NCBI RefSeq assembly: GCF_900104925.1
Contig: NZ_LT629735.1
Span: 2,140,291-2,204,290, forward strand
DNA: 64,000 nt
DNA from: Opitutus sp. GAS368
Lineage (GTDB): Bacteria; Verrucomicrobiota; Verrucomicrobiia; Opitutales; Opitutaceae
Direction: 5' to 3'
The notes below the pieces were generated by a model. That model worked only from the letters and a program-made list of their open reading frames with translations. It was not told where the DNA came from and searched no databases. Below, piece after piece: positions 16,768 to 24,138 of this stretch (position 1 is the stretch's first letter; the number at the start of each line of letters is the position of its first letter). The position numbers were made by a program, and so were the translations under genes.

Positions 16768-18249
16768 GTGCGAGCGCTGAAAATTCTCTTCGTGAGCCCC
16801 GAGGTGGAGCCGTTCGTGAAGGTCGGCGGACTGGCGGACATGGTGGGGGCGCTGCCCAAGGAGCTGGCCAAGCTCGGCCACGACGTGCGGATCGTCTGCC
16901 CGGCTTACGGCTCGATCAAGCGCACCGGTGAGTGGCGCGCGCTCGACCAGCCGCTCGGCGTCGACGTCGGCCCGGCGACGCAGTGGGCGCGCACCTGGCA
17001 GACGGTGCTGCCGGGCACGACGGTGCCGGTGTATTTCCTGGAGAACCACGACTACTTTGCGCGGCCCGAGGTCTACACGGGGCCGTGGGGCGCGCACGAG
17101 GACAACGACCTGCGCTTCGCCTTCCTCTGCCGCGGCGCGCTGGCGCTGTGCCAGCAGCTGGACTGGATCCCCGACGTCGTGCACGGCCATGACTGGACCA
17201 CGGGCCTGCTGCCGGTGATGCTCAACACCACGCTGCGCGCCACGCCGCTCGGCCGCACAGCGACCGTCTACACCATCCACAACCTCGAGCACCAGGGTTA
17301 CTCGCCGGTGCGCGTGGTGGATTTTGCGCGGTTGCCCCTGGGTGAGTTCCAGCGCGACGGGATCGAGTCGGGCGGCATGGTCAACCTGATGAAGGCGGGC
17401 CTCTATCACTCGACAAAGCTCACGACGGTGAGCCCGACCTACGCGAAGGAGATTGTCACGCCCGACGGTGGCTTCGGGCTCGATGCGGCGCTGCGTTTCC
17501 GGGCGGGCGACCTCGTGGGCATCGTCAACGGCATCGATGACGAATCCTGGGACCCGGCGCATGACCGGGCCCTGCCGGCGCCTTATTCGGCGGCCGATCT
17601 CCACGGCAAGGCGCTCTGCAAGGCGGCGCTGCAGCGGCATTTTCACCTGGACGTGAACCCGGTCGTGCCGCTCTTCGGCGTGGTCTCGCGGCTGGCGGCG
17701 CAGAAGGGGCTCGACCTGCTGGCCGAGGCCCTGCCGGCCATCATGGAGAAGATGGAAATCCAGCTCGTGCTGCTCGGCAACGGCGACGGGCGGATGGAAA
17801 ACACCTTCCAATGGGCGGCGCAGGCCTACCGCGGGCGCTGCGGGGCCCAGATCGGTTTCGATGGCAAGCTGGCGCGGCTGATCCAGGGTGGCAGCGACTG
17901 CTTCGTCATGCCCAGCCGGTCGGAACCGTGCGGGCTGACGCAGATGTATGCGATGCGCTACGGCACGCTGCCGATCGTCCGCGCGACCGGGGGGCTGGTG
18001 GACACGGTCCAGAATTTCGAGGAAGGCCAGGCGCGGGGCACGGGCTTTGTCTTCCACGCGGCCACGGCCGGGGCGCTGGCCGACACGCTCGGCTGGGCGT
18101 GCGCCACCTACTACGACCGGCCGCAGGAATTCGCCGGGCTGCAGCAGCGGGCGATGGCGCAGGATTTTTCGTGGCGGCAGAGCGCCGCGCAATACGTCGA
18201 GCTCTACCGCTGGGCGGTCGAGCACCGCACGGGCACTTACCCGGCATAG
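16768..18249 (+). CDS. glgA: Glycogen synthase (ADP-glucose, GT5)
   Basis: A 493-aa GT5 glycosyltransferase that extends alpha-1,4-glucan from ADP-glucose. It begins at GTG 16768 (reads MRALKILFVSPEVEPFVKVGGLADMVGALP); the KVGGL loop binds ADP-glucose. DVVHGHDWTTGLLP, YTIHNLEHQGY, GIVNGIDDESWDP and the C-terminal PSRSEPCGLTQMYAMRYGTLPIVRATGGLVDTV are family signatures. The length is typical. Other glg genes are not in the window. Confidence 0.95.
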   Translation: MRALKILFVSPEVEPFVKVGGLADMVGALPKELAKLGHDVRIVCPAYGSIKRTGEWRALDQPLGVDVGPATQWARTWQTVLPGTTVPVYFLENHDYFARPEVYTGPWGAHEDNDLRFAFLCRGALALCQQLDWIPDVVHGHDWTTGLLPVMLNTTLRATPLGRTATVYTIHNLEHQGYSPVRVVDFARLPLGEFQRDGIESGGMVNLMKAGLYHSTKLTTVSPTYAKEIVTPDGGFGLDAALRFRAGDLVGIVNGIDDESWDPAHDRALPAPYSAADLHGKALCKAALQRHFHLDVNPVVPLFGVVSRLAAQKGLDLLAEALPAIMEKMEIQLVLLGNGDGRMENTFQWAAQAYRGRCGAQIGFDGKLARLIQGGSDCFVMPSRSEPCGLTQMYAMRYGTLPIVRATGGLVDTVQNFEEGQARGTGFVFHAATAGALADTLGWACATYYDRPQEFAGLQQRAMAQDFSWRQSAAQYVELYRWAVEHRTGTYPA

Positions 18250-18262
18250 AGGCTGAAAGCTT

Positions 18263-18343
18263 TGGAGGGCCCAGCTCCAGCTGGGCCGCAGCCCCAGGGG
18301 CCCTGAGCTTGTCGGAACGGCCCAGCTGGAGCTGAGCCCTCCA
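18263..18343. repeat. Palindromic repeat TGGAGGGCCCAGCTCCAGCTGGGC
   Basis: The left arm starts TGGAGGGCCCAGCTCCAGCT and the right arm ends AGCTGGAGCTGAGCCCTCCA, complementary over about 25 bases with one mismatch. A loop of roughly 30 bases contains a further short hairpin. It lies downstream of glgA in a convergent gap and could serve as a terminator substitute, but no T-tract is present. Confidence 0.7.
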
Positions 18344-18371
18344 CGGCGGGACAACGATCCCGTTCTACAGA

Positions 18372-18656
18372 TTATCCCGCGTGAACCGCCACCGCCTTGG
18401 GCGTGTGGAAGAAGCGGTTGTTCGCCACGTCGTCCACCGCGATGGCCTCGTCGAGCGACTCCCACTGGATGGTCCGGCCGGCGTTGACCAGCTGGATTTT
18501 CTCGAGCTCGGACTGCGAGGCGTTGGCCAGCGCGTTGTATTTGCTGGCGGGAAAGCTGACCGAGCGGCGGGCGTTGATCTCAAGATAAATGCGCCGGCCC
18601 TGGACCCAGCAGCGCAGGGCGGTGAGGGCGGGAATGACGGTTTGGGCGGTGTCCAT
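18372..18656 (-). CDS. DUF2442 family protein
   Basis: A 94-aa protein with the DUF2442 pattern: an N-terminal strand segment (ALRCWVQGRRIYLEINARRSVSFPASKYNAL), a Ser/Glu helix (SQSELEKIQLV) and IQWESLDEAIAVDDV, the conserved W-x-x-LDE-x-I motif. The family is often found in or near toxin-antitoxin-like pairs, but no partner is evident here. Function is unknown. Confidence 0.7.
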   Translation of the reverse strand: MDTAQTVIPALTALRCWVQGRRIYLEINARRSVSFPASKYNALANASQSELEKIQLVNAGRTIQWESLDEAIAVDDVANNRFFHTPKAVAVHAG

Positions 18657-18760
18657 CCTCCGACGTTACCCAGCCCCGCGGGAATAGCAATGTATCCCGC
18701 TGCGCAGCCTATCCGCCTTCGCCGGACGCTTCGGCGCGATTTCGCCGGCCGGCGGCCGGC

Positions 18761-19195
18761 TCAATACCGGTCCATCACCTGCCACATGATCCAGGTGATG
18801 GTGACGCCAATCATGATCATGCCGGCCAGCCCCGAAACGAAAACGACCGGATTGCCCCGGCCAAGCACGGTAATCGTGCCAAGCAGGATCTCGCTGGGGA
18901 GCAGGATTAGCAGGTAATCGCGCCAGCGGCGGGACTTGATCTTGCGGATCTCGATCTCATCGCCGGTGAGCTTTTTCTCCACCGCCCGGTTCTGCTGGAG
19001 CGTTGCATAGACATCGTTCGGATCGCCCGCCTTGGGACCGGTCGCGCCCTTGGGCGAAGCGGTCACCGGTCCGGCCATGACGGCCAGCTCCTTGGCCGTG
19101 GGCAGCGGCGCCGCGCCGGGCATCCGCACGTTGTCGCGTGTGAACTCGCGCTCCTTGAAACCGTAAACCTTGGGCGGCGGGTCGTCGGATTCCAT
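18761..19195 (-). CDS. Small membrane protein of unknown function
   Basis: A 144-aa protein, not recognised. The first ~90 residues are soluble and Pro/Lys rich. Then come two membrane helices, YLLILLPSEILLGTITVL and VVFVSGLAGMIMIGVTITWIMW, and a short C-terminus (QVMDRY). It is the gene just downstream of bshA on the same strand (36 bases between), so it may be transcribed with the bacillithiol genes. Confidence 0.65.
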   Translation of the reverse strand: MESDDPPPKVYGFKEREFTRDNVRMPGAAPLPTAKELAVMAGPVTASPKGATGPKAGDPNDVYATLQQNRAVEKKLTGDEIEIRKIKSRRWRDYLLILLPSEILLGTITVLGRGNPVVFVSGLAGMIMIGVTITWIMWQVMDRY

Positions 19196-19231
19196 GCGGC
19201 GAAGGATGGCGGGCGGGCGTTGCCGGCTCGA

Positions 19232-20365
19232 CTAAATTCCGCAGACCCGCCGGTAAAGCGCTTCATAGCGCGGGACGATGGCGGCGGCGGAAAAGTGCTC
19301 CCGGGCGCGCTGCTGCGCGGCGCGACCGAGCGCGGCGCGGCGGGCGGGATCGGCGATGAGCGTGCCCACGGCCTGCGCCAGCGCGGCGGTGTCGCCCAGC
19401 GGCACCAGCAGCCCGGTTTCGCCGGAGCGCGTGACCTCCGGGATCCCGCCGACGGCAAACGCGGCGCTGGGACAGCCGAAGCTCATCAGCTCCAGGATGC
19501 TGAGGCAGAAACTTTCCATCTCCGAGGTGAACAGGCCGGCGTCGGCCGTCTGCAGGTAGTCCTCCACGTCGCTCACGCGCTCGCGCACGACGAGACGGCC
19601 GGCCAGACCGAGCCGGGTGGCTTCCGCCCGGAGCGGCGCCGGGTCGCCCCCCGCCAGCACGACGAGCTTGAAGGCGGTGGCCGCGGGAAGTTTCGCGACG
19701 GTCTCCAGCAGCAGGTCGAGGCGCTTGAGCGGGCGCAGGTTCGAGATGTGCAGGAGCAGGGCCTCGCCGTCGGTCACGCCGAGTTCGCGCCGCACCTCGG
19801 CGCGGGAGCGGCGCGGGGCGTGCGGGGCGAAGAAATTGTGGATGACCTCGACCGGGCGCTGCACGCCGAGCAGGCGCACGGTTTCACCGCGCATGAACTC
19901 GGAAACAGTCGTGATGGCGTCGGAGTGCTCGAGGGCGTGCCGGATGGCCGGGCCGTAGCCGGGGTCGCGGCCGAGCAGCGTGGTGTCGGTGCCGTGCAGC
20001 GTCGTGATGATGCGCAGGCGGTGCTCCGCGTGCAGCATGGCGCGGGCGAGGATGGCGGCGGTGGCGTGCGGCACGGCGTAGTGGACGTGCAGGACATCGA
20101 GCCGGTGCACCCGGCTGACCTCGGCCATCTTCACCGAGAGCGGCAGGGTGTAGTCGGGATACTTGAACAGGTCGTAGCTGCTGACCTGCACCGGGTGGAA
20201 AAACACGTTCGGACCGGCCGGCATGCGGAACGGCGGCTCATAGCTGATGAAATGGATCGCATGGCCCCGCTGGGCCAGTTCCTCGCCCAGCTCCGACGCG
20301 AGGATGCCGCTGCCACCCACCGACGGGTAGCAGGTGATGCCGATCTTGAGGGGACGGTCAGACAT
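19232..20365 (-). CDS. bshA: N-acetyl-alpha-D-glucosaminyl L-malate synthase
   Basis: A 377-aa GT4 glycosyltransferase that joins UDP-GlcNAc and L-malate, the first step of bacillithiol synthesis. The N-terminus KIGITCYPSVGGSGILASELGEELAQRGH and the segments HVHYAVPHATAAILA and TTLHGTDTTLLGRDP are specific to BshA rather than GT4 in general. The GT4 E-x7-E region reads FTSEMESFCLSILELMSFGCP. It lies downstream of bshB1, which supports the assignment. Confidence 0.93.
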   Translation of the reverse strand: MSDRPLKIGITCYPSVGGSGILASELGEELAQRGHAIHFISYEPPFRMPAGPNVFFHPVQVSSYDLFKYPDYTLPLSVKMAEVSRVHRLDVLHVHYAVPHATAAILARAMLHAEHRLRIITTLHGTDTTLLGRDPGYGPAIRHALEHSDAITTVSEFMRGETVRLLGVQRPVEVIHNFFAPHAPRRSRAEVRRELGVTDGEALLLHISNLRPLKRLDLLLETVAKLPAATAFKLVVLAGGDPAPLRAEATRLGLAGRLVVRERVSDVEDYLQTADAGLFTSEMESFCLSILELMSFGCPSAAFAVGGIPEVTRSGETGLLVPLGDTAALAQAVGTLIADPARRAALGRAAQQRAREHFSAAAIVPRYEALYRRVCGI

Positions 20366-20387
20366 GACGATTCATCAAGGCAGTTGA

Positions 20388-20476
20388 ACCACGAATGGAC
20401 ACGAAGGGACACAAATCTTCGGGAGACGGGGATGCGTCGCATTCAATTCGTGTGAATTTGGGTCCATTCGTGGTTT
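20388..20476. repeat. Palindromic intergenic repeat, aaccacgaatggacacgaag type
   Basis: aaccacgaatggacacgaag is inversely matched by gggtccattcgtggttt at the other end; both arms contain near-repeats of ACGAATGG. It lies between bshB1 and bshA in their presumed common transcript. Confidence 0.65.
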
Positions 20477-20481
20477 CTTGC

Positions 20482-21210
20482 TCAGAAGCGGCGGGCGCCG
20501 CGGGACAAGGGGGCGAGTGAGTCGAACACCAGCGGGTCGTTCGGGTAAAGGGCCTGCGCGTGGTCCACACCGGCATCCAGCCCGAGCACGCGGGCCCGGG
20601 CCAGCTGCAGCTCGACGTAGTTGCGCGTCTTCATTTGCGAAGCGTGCGCTGCCATCGCCCTGGTCCACGTGGCGACGATCCCGGGGGCGGAAATGTCGAT
20701 GACGACGGACAGATGGCCCGCCGGCACGCTGCCGGGGCTGAGCGCGTAGAAAAACAGCTGGCCGATGGCGTGCGCCGGCCGGGCCTTGAGTTCGGCCACG
20801 CCGGCGTAGCGGGCGAGCCGGGTGGCGTCGCGGACGAGCTGGCCGAGCCGCCAGTGGTCGGGGTGCTGGTTGGGTTCGGTGGTGGGCGCGAGCACGATGC
20901 CCGGCTGCACCCGGCGGATGATGTCGGCGAGCGCGAGGGCGTGGACCGCCTTCAGTTCGAGCCGGGCGTCGCCGTCGAGCGCGAGGAACTCGATCGTCGC
21001 GCCAAGGATCTTCGCGGCCTGCCGGGCTTCGCGCGCGCGGACCGCCGGCGTGCCGTTGGTGCCCGCCTCGCCTTGCGAACAGACGACAAAGTGCGCCCGC
21101 CGGCCGCCGCGGGTTTCTCGGGCGATGATGCCGCCGGCGCCGAACTCGATGTCGTCGGGGTGCGCGCCGAAGGCCAGCAATGGTGGCAGGGGTGTGGCAG
21201 GTGATTTCAC
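20482..21210 (-). CDS. bshB1: Bacillithiol biosynthesis deacetylase BshB1
   Basis: A 242-aa LmbE/PIG-L family zinc deacetylase that removes acetyl from GlcNAc-malate. The zinc motif AFGAHPDDIEFGAGGII is at the N-terminus, with the second part of the site at PTTEPNQHPDHWRLGQLV. CSQGEAGTNGTPAVRAREARQAAKILGA matches the BshB1 subgroup (the GExGT-R-xEA pattern). Its partners are bshA downstream and a BshC-like protein upstream, making a complete candidate pathway. Confidence 0.92.
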   Translation of the reverse strand: MKSPATPLPPLLAFGAHPDDIEFGAGGIIARETRGGRRAHFVVCSQGEAGTNGTPAVRAREARQAAKILGATIEFLALDGDARLELKAVHALALADIIRRVQPGIVLAPTTEPNQHPDHWRLGQLVRDATRLARYAGVAELKARPAHAIGQLFFYALSPGSVPAGHLSVVIDISAPGIVATWTRAMAAHASQMKTRNYVELQLARARVLGLDAGVDHAQALYPNDPLVFDSLAPLSRGARRF

Positions 21211-21268
21211 GAGCGAAGCGACTGAGATGTGGGTAGTTTAAAAGACTACTAAAGTGACGGGACAGAAT

Positions 21269-21289
21269 TTGTAACCTAATAGGTTACAA
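21269..21289. promoter_or_regulatory. Perfect 21-bp palindrome, operator-like
   Basis: TTGTAACCTA (21269-21278) and TAGGTTACAA (21280-21289) flank a single central A. It lies about 60 bases upstream of the bshB1 start, between bshB1 and the BshC-like gene. The spacing GTnnnCTAnTAGnnnAC recurs in each arm of the inverted repeat at 1656-1734. A dimeric helix-turn-helix repressor site is the simplest reading; the regulator is unknown. Confidence 0.6.
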
Positions 21290-21350
21290 GGGCCCTTGGT
21301 TGCCGGAGCTCGACACGCGTCCGGAGCTCGCGCTCCTGCTCAAGGCCGGG

Positions 21351-22124
21351 CTAAGAGGGAAGATCGGTGTAGGCTTCATCGGAGCGGTCAATGGTGTCGC
21401 GGGGAACGAAGGTGATTTCGGGGGCGTCGGCGGGGTTGAGATACGCCTGCTCGCCGGCGCCGCAGATGTAGTGCGTGCAGTGAATCACGGATTGCATCCA
21501 GCGCAACCGGCTATCGCGCGTCGGGCTGACCTGCTCCTTGGCGAAATCGATCCTGAGCAGGTCGATGTAGCTGGCGCCACCCTCGTGGAGCTTGAGGGCG
21601 CCGTCAATAAGCCGGGCGCGGACGACCTCGCCCTCGTGCGGCACGTCTACGAAGCAGTCGGGGATATCACAGGCCGCGCGTCGGACGGCCGGGTCGCCGG
21701 AGCGGACCACGCGGATGCCGTCGAGCAGCTCCATGCGGCGATACATCTCGAGGCAGAAGTCGGCCACGTTGGTCGCGCTGACCTGCTTGAAGGCGTCGAC
21801 CCAGCGGGTAGCGACGAAGTTCGGCAACTGGCGCGCGGTGCTGGCCGGCCAGTCCGCCGGGATGCGCTTGAGGAAGAGCGGGGAGAATTTCCGTTGGAGC
21901 TTGTTGGCAAAGGTGAAGTTGAAGGTCTGGGGCTGGTCGGTCTTCAGGTGGCGCAGCGTGGTCTGCGTCTCGCGGCAGTCATGGTCGCTGTCGTGGAGAA
22001 AGAACACGATCTCGCCGCCGATCTCCGCCTGGAGGCGGCGGGCCGTCACGAACTTGGCCTGGAGGAAGCGCCGCGGGAAAAATCCGCAGGGCTGCTGGCC
22101 GAAACAGATGACGGGGGGAGACAT
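21351..22124 (-). CDS. Short BshC-like protein (candidate bacillithiol synthase)
   Basis: A 257-aa protein. Segments align in order with BshC, the cysteine-adding enzyme of bacillithiol synthesis: CFGQQPCGFFPRRFLQAK with GGQQAGLLTGPLYTIHK, FFLHDSDHDCRET with FWVAGEDHDLDEI, LLDGIRVVRSGDPAVRR with EGLVLLNSGDPGIKK, and YICGAGEQAYL with FIAGPGEINYW. These comparisons are from memory of the B. subtilis protein. It has about half the usual ~540-aa length and lacks the C-terminal coiled-coil part. It lies upstream of bshB1-bshA on the same strand, which supports the role. Confidence 0.6.
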   Translation of the reverse strand: MSPPVICFGQQPCGFFPRRFLQAKFVTARRLQAEIGGEIVFFLHDSDHDCRETQTTLRHLKTDQPQTFNFTFANKLQRKFSPLFLKRIPADWPASTARQLPNFVATRWVDAFKQVSATNVADFCLEMYRRMELLDGIRVVRSGDPAVRRAACDIPDCFVDVPHEGEVVRARLIDGALKLHEGGASYIDLLRIDFAKEQVSPTRDSRLRWMQSVIHCTHYICGAGEQAYLNPADAPEITFVPRDTIDRSDEAYTDLPS

Positions 22125-22136
22125 CAGAGAGAGAAA

Positions 22137-22252
22137 TTCTCCGCGGATAACGCGGATGAACGCGGATGTCGGAGCAAAGGCATCGGATTAGAGGGTGCGG
22201 TCGACATCAAGTGGTTTGTCCATCCGCGTCGATCTGCGTAATCCGCGGGAGA
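22137..22252. repeat. Ccgcgga-type palindromic repeat overlapping the symporter 3' end
   Basis: The left arm ttctccgcggataacgcgga, with near-repeats of CGCGGATGAA, is mirrored by atctgcgtaatccgcgggag with catccgcgtcg before it. The right part (22207-22252) encodes the last residues of the symporter on the minus strand (PRITQIDADGQTT). Confidence 0.65.
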
Positions 22253-23937
22253 AAGGCCTGGATGATCACGCTGAACAGCATGCACGCCGCGCAGCCGATG
22301 ACGTTGTCCCAAAGGTAGGAGAAAGGAAAATCCGGCCGCGTGCCGCGGGCAAAGAAGATCGCCACCGTCACCCCCTGGGCCGCGACGGCGCCCCAGAACA
22401 CGGCGGTGCCGCCGGCCTTCCGGAGGAAGAACGCGACGAAGAACAGGCCGAGCAACACGGGGTAGAAGATCGACGCGATGATGTTGGCGAACTGGATGAG
22501 ATTCTCCGCGAGCGTGATGCTCAGGGCGAACCCGATGGCGGCGAGCCCCCAGAGGGCGGTGAACCAGCGGGAGGCGGCGACGCACCGGGCGTCATCGGCC
22601 GCCGGGTTGATGAGATGGCGGTAAAGATCCACGGTCGTGGCCGAGGCGAGGGCGTTGAGCTCGGCGGCCTTGGAGTTCAGGGTGGCCGCGAAAAACACCG
22701 TGATGAGCAGTCCGATGAGCCCGTGCGGGAGGTGCGAGATGATGAAGTTGATGAAAACGTAATCCGTGTCGGTGGTCGGGGCACGCGGATCGGCCTCGCG
22801 CAAAGCGGTCTTCGCCCGGGCCCGGATGGCCTCGGCGCGCGCCTGGCTGTCCCGGGCGGCGGTTCGGGCCGCGGCACTCGCGACGGAGTCGCCGGCATGC
22901 TGGGCGGCGAGCCAGCGCGTGATTTCCTGCTGCTTTTCGTCTTGGGCCGCGGCGTAGTCCGACTCGATCGCCGAGAATTTCCCCGGGGCGGTCAGGGCGG
23001 CGGCGTGCCACGCCGTCTGGTTGAAGAAAACGGGCGGGCGCTCGAATTGATAGAAGACGAAGATCAGGGCGCCCAGCAGCAGGATGAAAAGCTGCATGGG
23101 GATCTTGAAGACCGCGTTGAACATCAGCCCCAGCCGGCTCTCACGGAGCGACGCCCCGCCCAGGTAGCGCTGCACCTGGGACTGGTCGGCGCCGAAATAC
23201 GACAGCGCCAGGAACAGGCCGCCGATGAGGCCCGACCACAGGGTGTAGCGCGGGGCCAGGCTGGGGGTGGTGTCGACCGCCTTGAGCTTGTCAAAACCGC
23301 CCGCCACCGTGAAGGCGTCGCCGAGCGTGAGGCCCGGGGGCAGTTTGGTCACGAGCACGATGAAGGCGGCGATCATGCCGGCGATGATCACGGCAAACTG
23401 GTATTTCTGGGTGAGAGCCACGGCTTCGCTGCCCCCGGCCGACGTGTAGAGGAGCACCAGCAGGCCGCTGGCGATGATCGTGAGTTGCAGGGGCCAGCCC
23501 ATCGCCGTGGACAGCACGATGGCCGGCGCGTAGATGGTGATGCCCGCGGCGATGCCGCGCTGCAGGAGAAAAAGCCCGGCCCCGAGCAGGCGCGTCTTCC
23601 GGTCGAATCGCTGGCCGAGGTATTCGTAGGCGGTGTAAACATTGAGCCGGCGGAAGATCGGCAGGAAGACGGCGGCGATGATGATCATCGCGAGGGGCGC
23701 GCCGAAATAATTCTGGATGAAGCCGATTCCGTCCTGATAGCCCTGACCGGGCGTGGACAGGAAGGTGGTGGCGCTCGCCTGCGTCGCCATCACCGCCACG
23801 CCGATGGTGAACCAGTTGGTGTCCCGCGCGCCCCGCAGGTAGGTGTCGAGGCTGCGGCGGCTGCGCGTGCGCCACATCCCGTAGCCCGCGATGGCGAGAA
23901 TGGTGACGAGCAGGACGGCGTAATCGAGGGCGTTCAC
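22207..23937 (-). CDS. Sodium:solute symporter (SSS family)
   Basis: A 576-aa transporter with about 13 membrane helices, starting at GTG 23937 (reads MNALDYAVLLVTILAIAGYGMW). The SSS core shows in RGARDTNWFTIGVAVMATQASATTFLSTPGQGY, FRRLNVYTAYEYLGQRF, YTSAGGSEAVALTQ and LSYFGADQSQVQRYLGG. A ~100-residue Ala/Glu-rich soluble insertion sits near residues 325-420. It is translationally coupled to a 44-aa membrane peptide: GTGA contains that gene's stop and this start. The solute is not evident; sialic-acid/sugar-type SSS proteins are similar. The C-terminal tail comes from a palindromic repeat. Confidence 0.9.
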   Translation of the reverse strand: MNALDYAVLLVTILAIAGYGMWRTRSRRSLDTYLRGARDTNWFTIGVAVMATQASATTFLSTPGQGYQDGIGFIQNYFGAPLAMIIIAAVFLPIFRRLNVYTAYEYLGQRFDRKTRLLGAGLFLLQRGIAAGITIYAPAIVLSTAMGWPLQLTIIASGLLVLLYTSAGGSEAVALTQKYQFAVIIAGMIAAFIVLVTKLPPGLTLGDAFTVAGGFDKLKAVDTTPSLAPRYTLWSGLIGGLFLALSYFGADQSQVQRYLGGASLRESRLGLMFNAVFKIPMQLFILLLGALIFVFYQFERPPVFFNQTAWHAAALTAPGKFSAIESDYAAAQDEKQQEITRWLAAQHAGDSVASAAARTAARDSQARAEAIRARAKTALREADPRAPTTDTDYVFINFIISHLPHGLIGLLITVFFAATLNSKAAELNALASATTVDLYRHLINPAADDARCVAASRWFTALWGLAAIGFALSITLAENLIQFANIIASIFYPVLLGLFFVAFFLRKAGGTAVFWGAVAAQGVTVAIFFARGTRPDFPFSYLWDNVIGCAACMLFSVIIQAFLPRITQIDADGQTT

Positions 23938-24068
23938 GAATACACCTCCGTCAGCGCGGCGAGCAGCCCGACCCAGAGGACGAAGACGCCCAGCACGAAA
24001 ACATAGACCGCCGGCCACGAACGGAGACCGGGCAGGCCGGTGGACTCGTCGTCAGGTTCAGGAGTCAT
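23934..24068 (-). CDS. 44-aa single-helix membrane peptide coupled to the symporter
   Basis: It reads MTPEPDDESTGLPGLRSW, then one hydrophobic helix (PAVYVFVLGVFVLWVGLLAAL) and TEVYS. Its TGA overlaps the GTG start of the symporter by GTGA, strong evidence that it is translated. A small accessory subunit of the transporter is the likely role. It was not recognised as a known family. Confidence 0.7.
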   Translation of the reverse strand: MTPEPDDESTGLPGLRSWPAVYVFVLGVFVLWVGLLAALTEVYS

Positions 24069-24070
24069 GG

Positions 24071-24126
24071 GTAGGAGCCTGCTTGCAGGCGAGGGTTGGG
24101 GGCATCGCCTGCAAGCAGGCTCCGAC
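24071..24126. repeat. Palindromic repeat GTAGGAGCCTGCTTGCAGGC, copy 2
   Basis: GTAGGAGCCTGCTTGCAGGC and its inverse GCCTGCAAGCAGGCTCC around a short G-rich loop. It lies between the PIG-L gene and the symporter operon. Confidence 0.8.
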
Positions 24127-24138
24127 AAAAAGGCGGAT

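Noticed and set aside
18263-18343. glgA terminator
   Set aside because: A strong palindrome but no following T-tract on either strand; listed as repeat only.
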